A stretch of DNA of 8,651 nt from an uncultured Collinsella sp. (GTDB lineage: Bacteria > Actinomycetota > Coriobacteriia > Coriobacteriales > Coriobacteriaceae). The notes under the pieces are model-generated. The model searched no databases. It worked only from the letters and a program-made list of their open reading frames with translations, and had not been told where the DNA came from. How positions within the stretch are numbered: position 1 is the first letter of the stretch; each line of letters opens with the position of its first letter. Positions 1-6,105 of the stretch are shown here, piece by piece. Location of the stretch: positions 1 to 8,651 of the forward strand of contig CABUZK010000057.1 in the NCBI GenBank assembly GCA_902496115.1, given 5' to 3'. The position numbers were made by a program, and so were the translations under genes.

Positions 1-1
1 C

Positions 2-589
2 GAGAAGCAGGTCCGCAACGAGCTCGAGAACTTTATGTTCGCCAACGGCGCCGACAGCCTGGCCTTTGGCTCCATCGTCGCGAGCGGTCCCAACACCGCC
101 AATCCGCATGCCGTCCCGAGCGACCGCGTGATCGAGAAGGGCGACTTTGTCCTCATGGATTACGGTGCGGGCTACTGCGACTACCGCTCCGACATGACGC
201 GCACTGTCGTGATGGGCGAGCCCACCCAGGAGCAGCTCGACCTGTACGCGCTCGTGCGCCGCACCCATGAGGAGTGCGTCGCCGCTATCCATCCGGGCGT
301 CGAGGGCAACGACATTTTCAAGCTTTCCAAGAAGATTATTGGCGATGCCGGCTATGGCGATTACTACAACCATGGTCTGGGCCACGGCGTGGGCATCGAC
401 ATCCACGAGCTGCCTAACTTCAACCGCAGCAAGAATATCATCGAAGTCGGCTCGGTTATCACCATGGAGCCCGGCGTGTACCTGCCCGGCGTGGGCGGCG
501 TGCGCCTGGAGGACTACGGCGTCGTCACCGAGAACGGCTACGAGCCCTTCACCAAGACCCCGCACGACCTGCATATTATCGATTGCTAA
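2..589 (+). CDS. Xaa-Pro peptidase, M24 family (C-terminal part)
   Basis: This is the catalytic half of a metallopeptidase of the M24 ('pita-bread') family, which removes residues at Xaa-Pro bonds in the cytoplasm, usually with two Mn or Co ions. The reading frame is open from base 2, so the gene starts upstream of the window; 195 residues are visible and family members are usually about 360 long. All five expected metal ligands are present: Asp in MDYGAG (codon 158-160), Asp in SDMTRT (191-193, eleven residues on), His in GLGHGVG (383-385), Glu in MEPGVY (467-469) and Glu in RLEDYG (509-511). A second conserved His follows in DIHELP (404-406). The downstream efp supports a PepQ/YqhT-type assignment, since a peptidase of this family precedes efp in Mycobacterium and Bacillus. 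Whether it acts as an aminopeptidase (PepP) or a dipeptidase (PepQ) cannot be told from this part. Confidence 0.95.
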   Translation, partial: EKQVRNELENFMFANGADSLAFGSIVASGPNTANPHAVPSDRVIEKGDFVLMDYGAGYCDYRSDMTRTVVMGEPTQEQLDLYALVRRTHEECVAAIHPGVEGNDIFKLSKKIIGDAGYGDYYNHGLGHGVGIDIHELPNFNRSKNIIEVGSVITMEPGVYLPGVGGVRLEDYGVVTENGYEPFTKTPHDLHIIDC

Positions 590-612
590 ACCATCCATTT
601 GGGTTTTTGGAG

Positions 613-655
613 GCGGGGCGTCCGGATCGATTCGGGCGTCCCGCGTTCTCTTTTT
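613..655 (+). terminator. Intrinsic terminator after the M24 peptidase gene
   Basis: The arms 613-623 (GCGGGGCGTCC) and 634-644 (GGGCGTCCCGC) pair over 11 bp with two G-U wobbles, around a loop of about 10 nt. The run GTTCTCTTTTT (645-655) follows. It lies 24 nt after the peptidase stop codon and separates that gene from the efp operon. Confidence 0.8.
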
Positions 656-686
656 ATGCGCTCGCCGCAGCCGCCGTCTGCAAGTG

Positions 687-692
687 TATAAT
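687..692 (+). promoter_or_regulatory. Probable -10 box of the efp operon promoter
   Basis: A perfect TATAAT sits just after the peptidase terminator and 57 nt before the efp start codon. No good -35 box is visible 16-18 nt upstream, where the sequence is GC-rich. The position between a terminator and a long run of co-directional genes makes it the best candidate for the operon promoter. The implied 5' leader is about 50 nt. Confidence 0.5.
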
Positions 693-749
693 TTCGCTCG
701 TATGTAATTTGGACGTTTGTGCGTCTAGCCAATAACAAGAAAGGTCGCT

Positions 750-1313
750 ATGCCTACTATCTCTACCGCCGACTTCAAGAACGGCCTCGGTCTCCGCATT
801 AAGGACAAGGTCTACACCATCGTCGAGTTCCAGCACGTCAAGCCGGGCAAGGGCGGCGCTTTCGTGCGCTACAAGACCCGCTACATCAAGAGCGGCCGCG
901 TCGTCGAGAACACCTGCAACGCCGGCACCAAGTTCGAGAGCGTCATGCTCACCACCCGTGAGTTCCAGTACCTCTACAACGACGGCGCCGACTACATCTT
1001 CATGGATAACGAGTCCTACGAGCAGGTTCCCGTTCCCGAGGATATGGTGGGCGAGAACGCCAAGTGGCTGCGCGAGAATGACACCTGCCAGCTGCTCTTC
1101 GCCGACGACGAGCTCATGGGCGTGACCCCGCCGATGTTCATCGAGACCACCATCGTCCAGACCGACCCGGGCTTCAAGGGCGACACCGTCCAGGGTTCCA
1201 CCAAGCCGGCCACCATCGACACCGGCGCAGTCATCCAGGTCCCCATGTACCTCAACGAGGGCGAGGTCATCAAGGTTGACACCCGCGACGGCAAGTTCGT
1301 CTCCCGCGTCTAG
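750..1313 (+). CDS. efp: Translation elongation factor P
   Basis: EF-P binds between the ribosomal P and E sites and relieves stalling at polyproline stretches. The 187-residue length and the order of three beta domains match the family: an N-terminal KOW-like domain (about 3-62), an OB domain (about 66-125) and a C-terminal domain ending in GEVIKVDTRDGKFVSRV. The tip loop is KPGKGGAF with Lys34, the residue modified by beta-lysine in Escherichia coli and by a different group at the equivalent position in Bacillus. The fourth and fifth loop residues are GG, which differs from the PGKGP loop associated with unmodified EF-P in other actinobacteria. The start ATG is preceded by AAAGG (740-744) at a 5-nt gap. 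Codon choice is strongly biased (AAG, GAG, GTC, ATC, ACC), as expected for an abundant protein. It appears to be the first gene of the operon. Confidence 0.98.
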   Translation: MPTISTADFKNGLGLRIKDKVYTIVEFQHVKPGKGGAFVRYKTRYIKSGRVVENTCNAGTKFESVMLTTREFQYLYNDGADYIFMDNESYEQVPVPEDMVGENAKWLRENDTCQLLFADDELMGVTPPMFIETTIVQTDPGFKGDTVQGSTKPATIDTGAVIQVPMYLNEGEVIKVDTRDGKFVSRV

Positions 1314-1337
1314 CAACCAACTCTTCTAGGAGGACTC

Positions 1338-1700
1338 ATGCCCCAGGAAATCAAGATTGACGGCATCGGCATTTCGCCCGATGTTCTGACCGCCATCGTC
1401 TCGCGCGCCGTCACGGATGTCGAGGGCATCGCCTCCGTGGGCGTCAAGGACCTTGCCACCAACCTTGTCTCCATGATGCTTTCGTCCAAGGCCCCGGCTT
1501 CTGAGCCGGCGGTCGAGGCCGAGGTCATCGGCGACAAGCTCGCGCTTACCGTGCGCGTCGTGGTGTTCTTTGGCTATCCGTTCAAGAAACTCGCCGAGGC
1601 CGTTCGCGCCGCCGTGGTTGCCGCCATCGACGCCCAGGTGGGCGTCGAGGTCGAGCGCGTTGACGTTTGCATCGACGGCCTCGTTTTCCCCAAGGAGTAA
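1338..1700 (+). CDS. Asp23/Gls24 family envelope stress protein (YqhY/YloU-like)
   Basis: A 120-residue protein of the Asp23/Gls24 (DUF322) family. Family features seen are the start 'IKIDGIGISPDVLTAIVSRAV', the segment DVEGIASVGV (about 29-38), a beta-rich middle (EAEVIGDKLALTVRVVVFFG), and a helical C-terminal part ending in a short strand, VERVDVCIDGLVF. There is no signal peptide or membrane segment, so it should be cytoplasmic or peripheral. In Firmicutes the homologue YqhY lies just upstream of nusB, as here, and has been linked to lipid or acetyl-CoA carboxylase homeostasis; other members are alkaline-shock proteins. The ATG has a strong AGGAGG (1328-1333) at a 4-nt gap. It lies 24 nt after efp with no terminator between, so it is probably co-transcribed with it. 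The biochemical role is not defined. Confidence 0.88.
   Translation: MPQEIKIDGIGISPDVLTAIVSRAVTDVEGIASVGVKDLATNLVSMMLSSKAPASEPAVEAEVIGDKLALTVRVVVFFGYPFKKLAEAVRAAVVAAIDAQVGVEVERVDVCIDGLVFPKE
1692..1697 (+). promoter_or_regulatory. Ribosome binding site that fixes the nusB TTG start
   Basis: AAGGAG lies inside the last codons of the Asp23-family gene, 6 nt before TTG at 1704. No in-frame ATG or GTG gives a complete NusB N-terminus, so this site supports the TTG start and coupling to the upstream gene. Confidence 0.75.
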
Positions 1701-1703
1701 CCT

Positions 1704-2288
1704 TTGAGCCTTAAGGTTTATCGCGGGCGTACGCTTGCCCGCAGTCAGGCGCTGCAGCTGCTGTTCCAGGCCGAGGCCACGGACAGCCCGCTCGAGCGCG
1801 TCCTCGAGGGCGATTTCCTGATCTCGAAGGGTCCCCTCGATCCCTACGCGCTGGAGCTGTGCCGCGGTGCCTACGAGCACATCGACCGCATCGACTGCGC
1901 CCTGCGCTCCGTCGCCAAGAACTGGGATCTTATGCGTATGCCCGGTGCCGACCGCAATCTGCTGCGTATCGCCGTCTATGAGATGCGCTTCCTCACCGAC
2001 GAGGAGGTCTCGGACGCCATCGTGATCAACGAGGCGGTCGAGCTTGCCAAGGCCTATGGCACCGACCAGTCCGCGTCGTTTGTCAACGGCGTGCTGGGCA
2101 AGATCGCTCGTAGCGAGGAGCTGCCGGGCGAGGACCTCTATCAGGAGCTACTGGCCGAGGACCGTGCCCGCGAGGAGGCCCAGGCCGCCGAGGCTGCCGC
2201 CAAGGTTGCCGCCGCTCAGGCTGCGGCCGGCGTTCTCGACGAGGATGCCGAGGTCGCCGAGGCCGAGACCGGTACCGTCAAGGAGTAG
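1704..2288 (+). CDS. nusB: Transcription antitermination factor NusB, with long C-terminal tail
   Basis: NusB binds boxA RNA together with NusE (S10) and supports antitermination of rRNA transcription. The all-helical NusB domain covers about residues 7-138: the Arg-rich RTLARSQALQLLFQAE start, then VAKNWDLMRMPGADRNLLRIAVYEM, then DAIVINEAVELAKAYGTDQSASFVNGVLGKI, the most conserved C-terminal part. The protein is 194 residues long, against roughly 130-150 for typical NusB. The extra 50 or so residues (about 142-194) are rich in Ala and Glu (AQAAEAAAKVAAAQAAAG and an acidic end), probably a helix followed by a disordered tail. The start is TTG, supported by AAGGAG six nt upstream. The gene begins 3 nt after the Asp23-family stop, and its own AAGGAG-stop junction serves xseB. 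Confidence 0.95.
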   Translation: MSLKVYRGRTLARSQALQLLFQAEATDSPLERVLEGDFLISKGPLDPYALELCRGAYEHIDRIDCALRSVAKNWDLMRMPGADRNLLRIAVYEMRFLTDEEVSDAIVINEAVELAKAYGTDQSASFVNGVLGKIARSEELPGEDLYQELLAEDRAREEAQAAEAAAKVAAAQAAAGVLDEDAEVAEAETGTVKE

Positions 2289-2290
2289 CC

Positions 2291-2557
2291 ATGCCAGAGG
2301 GTTCCGTCCGCAACTTCGACGAGATCTCGGACCGCTTGGACCAGATTATCGCGACCGTTCGCTCCAAGGATACGTCCCTGGAACGTTCGCTCGATCTGTT
2401 TGACGAGGCGATCGAGCTGGGCTCCCGTGCGGTCGATATGGTCGATAAGTTTGAGTTGACGCCTCGCGAGGCAGATAAGCTCGAGCAGGAATACGATGAG
2501 GATGCGGCAAACGAATCCCAGGATAGCCAGGCCGCCTCTCCGGATACGAATGGTTGA
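2291..2557 (+). CDS. xseB: Exodeoxyribonuclease VII small subunit
   Basis: XseB packs as small helical subunits around XseA to form exonuclease VII, a cytoplasmic single-strand DNA exonuclease. The 88-residue product has the family core: NFDEISDRLDQIIATVRS (8-25), then LERSLDLFDEAIELGSRA (30-47), then a helix with LTPREADKLEQEY. The last 20 or so residues (DEDAANESQDSQAASPDTNG) are polar and probably disordered. The start ATG is 2 nt after the nusB stop and has AAGGAG at 2280-2285. The stop TGA overlaps the next start in TGATG. The large-subunit gene xseA, normally adjacent upstream, is not in this window, so this subunit depends on an xseA elsewhere in the genome. Confidence 0.93.
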   Translation: MPEGSVRNFDEISDRLDQIIATVRSKDTSLERSLDLFDEAIELGSRAVDMVDKFELTPREADKLEQEYDEDAANESQDSQAASPDTNG

Positions 2558-3369
2558 TGGCATTCATGAAACGTGTGCGTCTCGATGACGAACTGATTTC
2601 ACAGGGCATCTGCGCCGATCGCGCGGATGCCCTTCGCACTCTTATGGCCGGCTTGGTCTCGAGTGGCGGCGAGCGTTTGACCTCACCGGGCCTTAAGGTG
2701 ACGCCGGGCCTGCCGTTGCACGTGAAGGGTCGTATTCCCTACGTTGGGCGCGGCGGGCTCAAGCTCGAGGGCGCACTCGATGCGTTTGGGATTGATCCGA
2801 CAGATCTTGCTTGCCTCGATGTGGGCTGTTCTACGGGTGGCTTTACCGATTGCCTGCTCAAGCGCGGTGCCGCTACGGTCGTTTCGGTCGATGTAGGTCG
2901 CGCCCAGTTTGATTGGTCGCTGCGCCAAGACGAGCGCGTGACGCTCCATGAGCGCACCAACGTGACGCAGCTGCCCGAGCTTGGCTACGGCGGCGCCATC
3001 GACTTGGTCGTGTGCGATGTGTCGTTTACGAGCATCGCGAATATCATCGACGCCGTGCTCGCGTGCCTGAACCCTTCGGGTTCGTTCTGCACGCTCGTAA
3101 AGCCGCAGTTTGAGGCGCTGGCTGCGCTGGTGGGCGAGGGCGGCATCGTGACCGACCCTGCCGTCCGCCGCGATACGCTCGTGGCGGCGATTGAACTCTT
3201 TGCCGTCAAGGGCCTGTTCCCGCTCGACGTGTGCGTGTCGCCTATCCATGGCGCCAAGGGCAACGTCGAGTTTTTCCTGTACGGCACGAGGTTTGCTCCC
3301 GGGGAGCGCACCGACGATGAGCTGCAATCCCAGGTATCGGTTTTGAGCGAGAAAGCTGCAACGCTATGA
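2557..3369 (+). CDS. tlyA: TlyA family 16S/23S rRNA 2'-O-methyltransferase
   Basis: TlyA uses S-adenosylmethionine to methylate ribose 2'-OH groups in rRNA (23S C1920, and 16S C1409 for some subtypes), which is needed for capreomycin sensitivity in mycobacteria. Residues about 6-55 form an S4 RNA-binding domain (RLDDELISQGICADRADA). A linker, IPYVGRGGLKL, leads into an FtsJ-like methyltransferase domain with the SAM motif LDVGCSTGGFTD (87-98). The putative K-D-K-E tetrad is present: K69 (GGLKL), D154 (VVCDVSF), K182 (LVKPQFE) and E238 (NVEFFLY). The 270-residue length fits the longer (type II) class, but I did not assign the subtype. I chose ATG 2557 because it overlaps the xseB stop (TGATG). 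TTG 2554 and ATG 2566 are possible, and no strong ribosome binding site decides. The stop overlaps nadK in ATGA. Confidence 0.95.
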   Translation: MAFMKRVRLDDELISQGICADRADALRTLMAGLVSSGGERLTSPGLKVTPGLPLHVKGRIPYVGRGGLKLEGALDAFGIDPTDLACLDVGCSTGGFTDCLLKRGAATVVSVDVGRAQFDWSLRQDERVTLHERTNVTQLPELGYGGAIDLVVCDVSFTSIANIIDAVLACLNPSGSFCTLVKPQFEALAALVGEGGIVTDPAVRRDTLVAAIELFAVKGLFPLDVCVSPIHGAKGNVEFFLYGTRFAPGERTDDELQSQVSVLSEKAATL

Positions 3370-4226
3370 AGGTCTTTCTGGTTCCCAATTTCTATAAGCA
3401 AGAAGCGGTCGAGAGTGGCCTGATGCTCGAGCTTTGGCTTTCGCGCCAGGGCTACGAGGTCGCATGGGCTGCAGACCAGCGTTCCAAGATCCAGAGCGCG
3501 CCCGATGTTGACGATGCCGACCTGGTCATTACGCTCGGTGGCGACGGTACACTGCTGCGCGCCGCCCGCATCCTCAACTACCGTGAGATTCCCATTTTGG
3601 GTCTTTCCTATGGTCATTTGGGTTTTTTGACGGCCGCGAGCCCCGAGGAGCGCGACATTTTGCAGGTCGTGAGCGATGCCCTGTCCGGCGAGCTCCATGT
3701 GAGCCGCCGTGCCACCATCGCCGCCGATATCGTTTCGGTTCGCGAAGACGGCACGAAGGATGTCGTGCGCACGTTTGCCCTCAACGATATGGCGCTTACG
3801 CGCGGGCCCCTGTCCGATATGGTCGAATTCGACATCACGGTGTCCGGCCATCATATCGACCGCCTGCGTGGTGACGGCGTCGTCGTTTCGACGGCGACCG
3901 GCTCCACCGGCTACGCGCTTTCCGCCGGCGGCCCCATCGTCAGCCCCGATTACACGGGCATGGTCTGTGTGCCCATCGCTCCGCATACCATTCAGGCTCG
4001 CGCTTTTTTGACCTCGCCGAGCGATGTCGTGGAGATCTTTATGTCCGATGACCGCCCGAGCGTTCCGGCGATCGCCATCGATGGACAGTTTATTACCTGC
4101 GATGGCACGGTCGAGAGCGTGGCCGTGCGTCGCGGTCCCGGCGATGTGCTGCTGCTTGATTACGGCCCCGAGAGCTTCTATAACTCGGTGAGTCGCGTGT
4201 TCTACGGAGTGCGTCATGATCGATGA
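3366..4226 (+). CDS. nadK: NAD kinase
   Basis: NadK phosphorylates NAD to NADP in the cytoplasm using ATP or polyphosphate. The 286-residue product has the family landmarks: GGDGTLLRAARIL with the catalytic Asp60, GHLGFLTA (84-91), LND at 139-141, DGVVVSTATGSTGYALSAGGP (170-190), and VPIAPHTIQARAF (202-214). Several usually conserved positions differ: N-to-S before GHLGFL (S81), E-to-D in the NE pair (D141), and P-to-A in the STPTGST motif (A177). The catalytic Asp and glycine loops are intact, so it should be active. Its ATG overlaps the tlyA stop by 4 nt (ATGA) and its end overlaps recN by 11 nt. The tlyA-nadK-recN order is the same as in Mycobacterium (tlyA-ppnK-recN). Confidence 0.96.
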   Translation: MKVFLVPNFYKQEAVESGLMLELWLSRQGYEVAWAADQRSKIQSAPDVDDADLVITLGGDGTLLRAARILNYREIPILGLSYGHLGFLTAASPEERDILQVVSDALSGELHVSRRATIAADIVSVREDGTKDVVRTFALNDMALTRGPLSDMVEFDITVSGHHIDRLRGDGVVVSTATGSTGYALSAGGPIVSPDYTGMVCVPIAPHTIQARAFLTSPSDVVEIFMSDDRPSVPAIAIDGQFITCDGTVESVAVRRGPGDVLLLDYGPESFYNSVSRVFYGVRHDR

Positions 4227-5844
4227 GCTGCAGGTTTCCAACATTGCGCTCATTCGTGAGGCGACGTTGGTTCCGAGCGCGGGTCTAACTGTTCTGACCG
4301 GAGAAACCGGCGCCGGTAAGACCGCGCTGCTCTCGGCGCTTAAGCTCATTTTGGGCGAGCGCGCGGATTCGTCGACAGTGCGCGAGGGCGAGACGCTTGC
4401 CAGCGTCGAGGCGCGTCTGTTTGACGGACCGCACGACACGGAGGGCTTCACCGTGCAGCGCAGCCTTTCTGCCGAGGGCCGCAGCCGCGTAAAAATCGAC
4501 GGCCGCATCGCCAGCGTGCGCGAGCTTTCGGAGCGCGTCGGTGTGATGATGGATCTATGCGGCCAGCACGAGCACCAGCGCCTGCTCGATCCGGCGCATC
4601 ATGTTGCCATGGTCGATGCCTGGGCAGGGCGCCCTGCACTCGAGGCGCTCGAGCACTACCGTGCTTGCTTTAAAGCCTCGCGCGCGGCTGCTAAGGAGGT
4701 CCGTCGCGTCGAAGAGGCCTCGCGTGCGCAGGGGAGTCGCGTTGAGGAGGCGCGCTTCGCCCTGGAGCGCATCGCCGAGGTTGACCCCAAACCGGGTGAG
4801 TATGAGGAGCTCGAGGAGCTGCTGCCGCGCTCCGAGCATGCCGAGGTGCTGGTTGCCACGGCCAATGATGCCCATGCATCGCTTGCAGCTGAAGGGGGAG
4901 CGCTCGATGCCGTGAACAGTGCCGTGGCGGAGCTCTCCCGTATGGCTACCGTCGATCGCAAGCTGGGCGACATTGCCGACGCCCTTTCGGATGCCTGCAT
5001 CTCGCTCGAGGATTGCGCCAACGAGTTGCGCGCCTATCGCGATGGAGTTGCCTTCGATCCGCGCGAGTTGGCTCGCATGCGCGAGCGTTATTCCGATCTT
5101 AAGGGCCTGCTGCGTCAGTGGGGGCCCACTATGGACGATGTCTTTGCCATGCGCGACCGCTCACAAGAGCTGTTGTCGCTGGTAGACGATGGTGATGCGC
5201 AGATCAAGAAGGCTCGCGAAGCGCTTGGCGCGGCGGAGCGCGAACTGTTCGCCGCCGCCAAGGCGCTTAAGCGTGCGCGCAATATGGCAGCCCCTCGTTT
5301 CTGTCACGAGGTTGGCCGCCAAATGTCGCGCCTGGAGATGGGCGGTGCCGAGCTCGTTTGGGAGTCGCGCGATCTTCCGCGCGCCGAGTGGACGCCGGCG
5401 GGGCCTTCGAGCTATGAGCTTTTGTATCGCAGCGGTGCCGGATTGACGCCGCGCCCTCTGCGCCGTATTGCGTCGGGCGGCGAGCTTAGCCGCGTCATGC
5501 TGGCGAGCAAGGTTGTCCTCGGTAACGCGGACGGCGTTGATACGCTGGTGTTCGACGAGGTTGATGCCGGTGTCGGCGGCTCTACAGCACGTGCCCTCGC
5601 GAGCGTGCTGGCAGATCTCGCCGCTACGCATCAGGTGATTGTCGTAACCCACCTGGCGCAGGTCGCCGTCATGGCCGACAAACACTACGTGGTGAGCAAA
5701 GAACCCGGCGACGTTCCCCAAACGCATCTGGATGAGGTGGTTGGGGACGCCCGTACTGCAGAGATCGCCCGTATGCTGAGCGGCGATCAATCGGAAGCAA
5801 GCCTAGCGCACGCCAGGCAGATGCTGGAAGAAGCTCGAGGTTAG
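4216..5844 (+). CDS. recN: DNA repair protein RecN
   Basis: RecN is an SMC-like ATPase that acts early in double-strand-break repair by bringing DNA ends or sister chromatids together. The 542-residue protein is close to the usual 550-570. The N-terminal ATPase half has Walker A GETGAGKT (29-36) and the RecN-typical CGQHEHQRLL (115-124). Residues about 140-355 are Glu/Ala/Arg-rich and should form the coiled-coil arms. The C-terminal half has the ABC signature ASGGELSR (419-426), Walker B LVFDEVDAGVGG (444-455) and the switch His in VVTHLAQVA (His479). The start ATG has GGAG (4206-4209) at a 6-nt gap inside nadK. Many bacteria have argR between these genes; it is absent here. No LexA-type palindrome was noticed upstream, and recN is embedded in the operon, so it may be expressed constitutively. 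It is the last gene of the operon. Confidence 0.97.
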   Translation: MIDELQVSNIALIREATLVPSAGLTVLTGETGAGKTALLSALKLILGERADSSTVREGETLASVEARLFDGPHDTEGFTVQRSLSAEGRSRVKIDGRIASVRELSERVGVMMDLCGQHEHQRLLDPAHHVAMVDAWAGRPALEALEHYRACFKASRAAAKEVRRVEEASRAQGSRVEEARFALERIAEVDPKPGEYEELEELLPRSEHAEVLVATANDAHASLAAEGGALDAVNSAVAELSRMATVDRKLGDIADALSDACISLEDCANELRAYRDGVAFDPRELARMRERYSDLKGLLRQWGPTMDDVFAMRDRSQELLSLVDDGDAQIKKAREALGAAERELFAAAKALKRARNMAAPRFCHEVGRQMSRLEMGGAELVWESRDLPRAEWTPAGPSSYELLYRSGAGLTPRPLRRIASGGELSRVMLASKVVLGNADGVDTLVFDEVDAGVGGSTARALASVLADLAATHQVIVVTHLAQVAVMADKHYVVSKEPGDVPQTHLDEVVGDARTAEIARMLSGDQSEASLAHARQMLEEARG

Positions 5845-5920
5845 AACGAGCCGGCGGTGCTGGGGGGGCAAAATATCAGTAATTGTTGCCTCGCCACTTG
5901 CTTGTCTTGCCCGACCGTCA

Positions 5921-6072
5921 AAAACTATGCCGGTTTACTACGATGAATCGGCGTAGCTCGAGCACAGCTAAAACTGTAAAAAGAAAACCGCAGGTAGAAT
6001 GCCTGCGGTTTTCTTTTAAAACGCGATGTGGTCGCATATTCCGATTACATCGTAGTAAACCGGCATAGTTTT
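5921..6072. repeat. 152-bp inverted-repeat element enclosing a terminator
   Basis: The left arm 5921-5951 and the right arm 6041-6072 are inverted copies of each other. The first 25 bp (5921-5945 against 6048-6072) match perfectly, from AAAACTATGCC to CTACGATG. After one extra base in the right arm (6047), another 6 bp match (AATCGG, 5946-5951 against 6041-6046). The arms are too long and exact to be chance. The interior holds the perfect hairpin 5979-6017. Small self-complementary stretches lie on either side: GCTCGAGC at 5956-5963, and GCGA/TCGC at 6023-6035. No clear target-site duplication is seen, though ACCGT just outside the left arm and ACGGT just outside the right arm form a further short inverted match. 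It could be a MITE- or REPIN-like repeat that has become the shared terminator, or a structured 3' UTR element. No protein-coding content is convincing. Confidence 0.85.
5979..6017. terminator. Bidirectional intrinsic terminator between recN and rpiR
   Basis: The arms AAAAGAAAACCGCAGG (5979-5994) and CCTGCGGTTTTCTTTT (6002-6017) pair perfectly over 16 bp around a 7-nt loop. Each strand has an A tract before the GC-rich core and a U tract after it, so the same hairpin can end recN transcripts (+) and rpiR transcripts (-). It lies about 135 nt from the recN stop and about 90 nt from the rpiR stop. Confidence 0.92.
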
Positions 6073-6105
6073 GTGAGAACGGTACATGATGACCCCTGTT
6101 AAAAC

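Noticed and set aside
654..1880. Two long - strand open frames opposite efp, the Asp23-family gene and nusB
   Set aside because: They give low-complexity Leu/Asp/Gly-rich products and overlap conserved genes; they are shadows of codon bias.
2985..4508. Open frame of about 500 codons on the - strand across tlyA, nadK and recN
   Set aside because: It spans three well-identified genes on the other strand, lacks family motifs, and is explained by GC-rich codon periodicity.
5862..5868. Run of seven Gs after recN as a phase-variation tract
   Set aside because: It lies outside any coding region or recognisable promoter, so slippage would have no evident effect.
5956..5963. GCTCGAGC palindrome as an operator
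   Set aside because: Eight-base palindromes are common in GC-rich DNA, and there is no promoter nearby for it to control.
5883..6068. Possible 61-residue + strand ORF between recN and rpiR
   Set aside because: It lies across the inverted-repeat element and its terminator, has no clear ribosome binding site, and its basic product is unlike any family I recognise.
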